In this document: piece after piece, positions 61,654 through 64,000 of the stretch
Numbering within the stretch: position 1 is the first letter of the stretch
How the letters are laid out: each line of letters begins with the position of its first letter
DNA from: Sphingomonas cavernae
GTDB taxonomy: Bacteria > Pseudomonadota > Alphaproteobacteria > Sphingomonadales > Sphingomonadaceae
Length of the DNA: 64,000 nucleotides
Assembly (NCBI RefSeq): GCF_003590775.1
Contig: NZ_QYUM01000002.1
Coordinates: 1,302,001 to 1,366,000 of the forward strand
Reading direction: 5' to 3'
Position numbers and translations under genes: made by a program
Notes under the pieces: generated by a model
The model's input: the letters and a program-made list of their open reading frames with translations, nothing else
Told to the model about the DNA's origin: nothing
The model's database searches: none

Positions 61654-62271
61654 ATGTTTCGTAAGAGTCTCGCCATCGCGATTTTCGCGATGATCCCGAC
61701 TGCGGCCTTCGCGCAGAACGATGAGCTAAAGGCATTCGACGGCCTTTTTCTCGGCGCTCAGGCTGGTTGGGGCCATCGCACCGATGGCTCGCGGCTGTAC
61801 GTCGGCACCCAGCTTGTCGACGAGTTCAATTTCAGCGGGGACAGCTTCGATTATGGCGCTTTTGCTGGCTATGACGTGCGGATCGGCAATGTCGTCCTCG
61901 GCGTCGAAGCGGGCATCGGGTCGGGAGGCACGGCAATGCGCGAGGACATTTACGGCCTCACCGTAACAATCAAGCCAAAATGGAACTACGAGGGGACCGC
62001 GCGCGCAGGTTATGTGCTCGGCGACAGGACGCTCGCCTACGTGCGTGGCGGCTATGGGGCCGAGCGCCTGCGCAGGAGCTATTCTGACACGGCTACGGGC
62101 GCCGCTGTCGGGGTGGCGGGCAGCGAGTGGTCGAACGGCCTCGTTGTCGGCGGTGGCATTGAGCATGCGCTGGCGCCCAATGTCACGCTGCGCGGCGAGT
62201 ATCGCTACAAAGACTTCGACGGCTGGTACAAACCACAGCAAGTGCTGCTGGGCGCCACTTACCGCTTCTAG
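61654..62271 (+). CDS. Outer-membrane beta-barrel protein (porin family)
   Basis: A 205-residue protein. A signal peptide ends 'AAFAQN'. The rest is a small eight-stranded barrel: 'GLFLGAQAGWGHRTDGSRL', 'FDYGAFAGYDVRIGNVVLGV', 'EGTARAGYVLGDRTLAYVRG', 'GLVVGGGIEHALAPNVTLRG' and 'EYRYKDFDGWYKPQQVLLGA', with final aromatic 'TYRF'. It resembles OmpA-like/OMP_b-brl small porins. It is divergent from the gene at 61475. Confidence 0.85.
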   Translation: MFRKSLAIAIFAMIPTAAFAQNDELKAFDGLFLGAQAGWGHRTDGSRLYVGTQLVDEFNFSGDSFDYGAFAGYDVRIGNVVLGVEAGIGSGGTAMREDIYGLTVTIKPKWNYEGTARAGYVLGDRTLAYVRGGYGAERLRRSYSDTATGAAVGVAGSEWSNGLVVGGGIEHALAPNVTLRGEYRYKDFDGWYKPQQVLLGATYRF

Positions 62272-62328
62272 CCCAGTTGAGCCGAGGGGACCGGGAGCGA
62301 AAGCACCCCGGCCCCTGTTGCTTCTCCG

Positions 62329-62925
62329 CTACAGTGTGTCCCCCACGAACACTGTCATCGCCACCACCACCGCGTGGATGCCGAGCAGCACGATCAGCCC
62401 CGCAAGGCTCCAGCGCTTACCCGGCGCGAGCGCCGTCGCCGCGAGCAGCGCCAGATAGAGCAGGTTGATGATCCAGAAGGCGGCGTCGGGCATGCCGGGC
62501 GCCGCGATAGCGCTGATCGTCATGCCCGCAAGGTTGCAGGCGATGATCGCGCCGATCGCGGCGCGGCGGTTCGCCATGAAATGCGCGTCGAGATCGCGCC
62601 CCTCCTTGCCCGGATCGGGAAAGACCAGCGCCGCCGCCAGATAATAGGCGCCGCTCAGGCCCAGCGTCAGCAGCAACCCCCAGAGCGTGGGCGCCTCGCT
62701 GTCGCGAAACGCCCAGGCACCGCGCCAGAAGGTCGTGAGGCTCACCAGTACGAGCACGCCGAACAGCGGGGTCAGCCAGCCGATCCGCAATGCCGCGCGC
62801 GCGCGGCCGCCGCCGGCGCTTGCAGTGCTGAGCTTGATCGCGCGCGCCAGCCCGCCCAGCACCTCGGCGATCGATAGTCCGAGCACCAGCCCGAACAGTG
62901 CGAAGACGAATTCGAATGGCGTCAT
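62329..62925 (-). CDS. Integral membrane protein, unknown function
   Basis: A 198-residue protein with about six hydrophobic segments, from 'FVFALFGLVLGLSIAEVLGG' through 'LTPLFGVLVLVSLTTFW' to 'WSLAGLIVLLGIHAVVVAM'. A loop with 'DPGKEGRDLDAHFMANRR' lies mid-protein. No family with known function was recognised. It stands alone between the porin-like gene and the gene at 63418. Confidence 0.7.
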   Translation of the reverse strand: MTPFEFVFALFGLVLGLSIAEVLGGLARAIKLSTASAGGGRARAALRIGWLTPLFGVLVLVSLTTFWRGAWAFRDSEAPTLWGLLLTLGLSGAYYLAAALVFPDPGKEGRDLDAHFMANRRAAIGAIIACNLAGMTISAIAAPGMPDAAFWIINLLYLALLAATALAPGKRWSLAGLIVLLGIHAVVVAMTVFVGDTL

Positions 62926-63025
62926 GCCCCCGCTCCCCTTGCGGCGCCTCCGATGCGCGCAAAAAGACTAGCGCGGAACGCGCGGCGCGCAAGCCGCAGC
63001 GCTTCGTCGGCCGTCGGGCCCGGCC

Positions 63026-63418
63026 TCAGGAAACCTCGCTGATCTGCGCGAACCAGCCGAAGCGGCTGCGGCGTGCGTTGGATAGGTGTGTGCCAAGGCT
63101 GCCATGGCCTATGCTCTGCACCGATCCGGCCAGGGTCCAGACGATGTCCTGACCGGGCGCGGGGCGCTGCGGCGTGGAGATCAGATACGCCTCGAAGAAC
63201 TCGCGCGACGGCGAGCCCCCGCCGCCGGCGGCGGTCGCATTGGTCAGGAAGGTCAGTCGCTGCGCGGTGTCGTCCCAAAGACCGTTTATGACGATGGTGG
63301 GGTCTGAATAATTCACGAGCTGGCCCGTCACGATTCCCGCCGGATCCACCGATACGATTGACAGCGTGGCCTCGACGCCATCGATATTCGCTTCCCAGGC
63401 GCCTGTCCGAAGTTGCAT
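63026..63418 (-). CDS. Beta-rich protein, faintly avidin-like
   Basis: A 130-residue protein without helices of note. The pattern 'GAWEANIDGVEATLSIVSVD', 'GIVTGQLVNYSDPTIVINGL', 'WDDTAQRLTFLTNAT' and 'IVWTLAGSV' resembles the strand order of avidin-fold proteins, but the biotin-binding residues cannot be confirmed. ATG 63418 has GGAGG at five bases; the frame is open to 63487, but that part holds the promoter-like element shared with the gene at 61475. Confidence 0.55.
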   Translation of the reverse strand: MQLRTGAWEANIDGVEATLSIVSVDPAGIVTGQLVNYSDPTIVINGLWDDTAQRLTFLTNATAAGGGGSPSREFFEAYLISTPQRPAPGQDIVWTLAGSVQSIGHGSLGTHLSNARRSRFGWFAQISEVS

Positions 63419-63460
63419 GCCAACCTCCGCCTCGACAATGTTGCCGCGATTTTGCCATCG

Positions 63461-63504
63461 CAGCATAGCATCGCCGCCGCCCCGCATCCGCGGGGGAAAT
63501 TACG
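63461..63504 (-). promoter_or_regulatory. Shared upstream element, copy B
   Basis: CAGCATAGCATCG at 63461-63473 and CGCGGGGGAAATTACG at 63489-63504 (plus-strand writing), one A shorter than in copy A. It lies 43 bp upstream of ATG 63418. Confidence 0.55.
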
Positions 63505-63602
63505 CGGTCGAAATCACAGCGGGGCCAGTTGCAGGAAGCTCGTATATAATCCGCGGTCGCGTGAGCCGCGACTCACGCGCTCGGTGCTGCCGGAGGTGGA
63601 CC

Positions 63603-64000
63603 ATGAAACTCGCCGATCTGAAGCGCGCGGGAGAGGAGCGCCCCGTCTGGTCCTCTCCGATTGCGGATGTGAAGGGCAACACACATTATGAGCTTTCGAT
63701 CACCGGGCCGGGCGCGGCGATCGAGGAGGTCTTCGAGAAATCCGATTTCGAGATCGAGATCGCGCCGGGCGCCCCCGTAGAGCAGGCCGAGGCGATGTCG
63801 AAGCGCTTCCTCAAAAAGCATATCGGGGATCGCAGGTTCGACGCGCCATCGCTCGACGACATCCTCACGCTGCGCGACCACAAGCCCCCCGCCACGCCCG
63901 ACAATCTGAAGGACGCCGTCACCGTCTATCTGCGGCCGACCGAGGGGGAGGGCACGCTCTGGGTCGTCTGGTTCCCAGTGCTGTTTGTGCCGCCGGCGAC
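63603..64000 (+). CDS. Hypothetical protein, runs off the window
   Basis: ATG 63603 has GGAGG seven bases upstream and the frame stays open to the right edge (132 codons seen). It starts MKLADLKRAGEERPVWSSPI and contains 'HYELSITGPGAAIEEVFEKS', 'EQAEAMSKRFLKKHIGDRRF' and 'EGEGTLWVVWFPVLFVPPA'. No family recognised. A TATATAAT at 63542-63549, with TTGCAG about ten bases before it, could belong to its promoter. It is divergent from the gene at 63418. Confidence 0.6.
   Translation, partial: MKLADLKRAGEERPVWSSPIADVKGNTHYELSITGPGAAIEEVFEKSDFEIEIAPGAPVEQAEAMSKRFLKKHIGDRRFDAPSLDDILTLRDHKPPATPDNLKDAVTVYLRPTEGEGTLWVVWFPVLFVPPA

Overview
The window looks like chromosome of a high-G+C alphaproteobacterium of the Sphingomonadales (Sphingopyxis/Sphingomonas-like). 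This is inferred from gene families (COQ9, ATP12-type chaperone, UrcA, an NDUFA9-like complex I protein, an autotransporter next to DUF1552/DUF1592 genes), from alphaproteobacterial regulatory sites (GAAC-N7-GAAC LexA box, GGAAC-N16/17-CGTT EcfG promoters) and from several intergenic palindromic repeats. No 16S gene is present, so the genus is not settled.

Layout. 1-8 kb: the end of a DUF1592/1588/1585 haem-binding gene, a Tat-exported DUF1552 protein, and a 1,892-residue autotransporter with a duplicated passenger. 8-13 kb: a LuxR-type regulator, ssb, the feoA-feoB ferrous iron operon behind a Fur-like box, and a COQ9 gene. 13-21 kb: a PuuD-like membrane protein, a DMT transporter whose 5' side carries an 847-bp IS5/IS427-type element, an Old Yellow Enzyme, then a tightly overlapping minus-strand operon (crcB, RluA-type synthase, PaiB-like, HAD phosphatase, small membrane protein, ATP12-like). 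21-31 kb: ExbD-like gene, tRNA-Leu(CAG), NDUFA9-like gene, uppP, and gltD-DUF2059-gltB. 31-50 kb: housekeeping genes (GST/FzlA-like, RidA, ubiG, lysC, nitronate monooxygenase, ptsP, RodZ-like, CpoB-like, tilS, ftsH, phospholipase D, LytS/LytTR two-component pair) plus a YdeI-family gene broken by one stop codon and two EcfG-type promoters.

50-58 kb: UrcA, a DAACS symporter, a JmjC/cupin protein, a MarR-like regulator and the SOS-controlled uvrA, which carries an in-frame palindromic repeat in its coding sequence. Its 3' end is followed by a broken nucleotidyltransferase module and then a second, diverged copy of the uvrA 3' end. 58.8-60.7 kb is an A+T-richer islet with a divergent pair, an FTCD_C-like cyclodeaminase-fold protein and a P63C-domain protein, separated by a cluster of four 8-bp operator-like repeats. 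This is the best candidate in the window for an undescribed system. 60.8-64 kb holds small unassigned genes, two of which share the same upstream promoter-like element.

Links between genes: respiration and quinone supply (COQ9, ubiG, NDUFA9-like), nitrogen (gltD/gltB with PTS-Ntr enzyme I), envelope (uppP, CpoB-like, RodZ-like, ftsH) and DNA repair (ssb, uvrA). All functional calls rest on reading motifs by eye; no database search was run.
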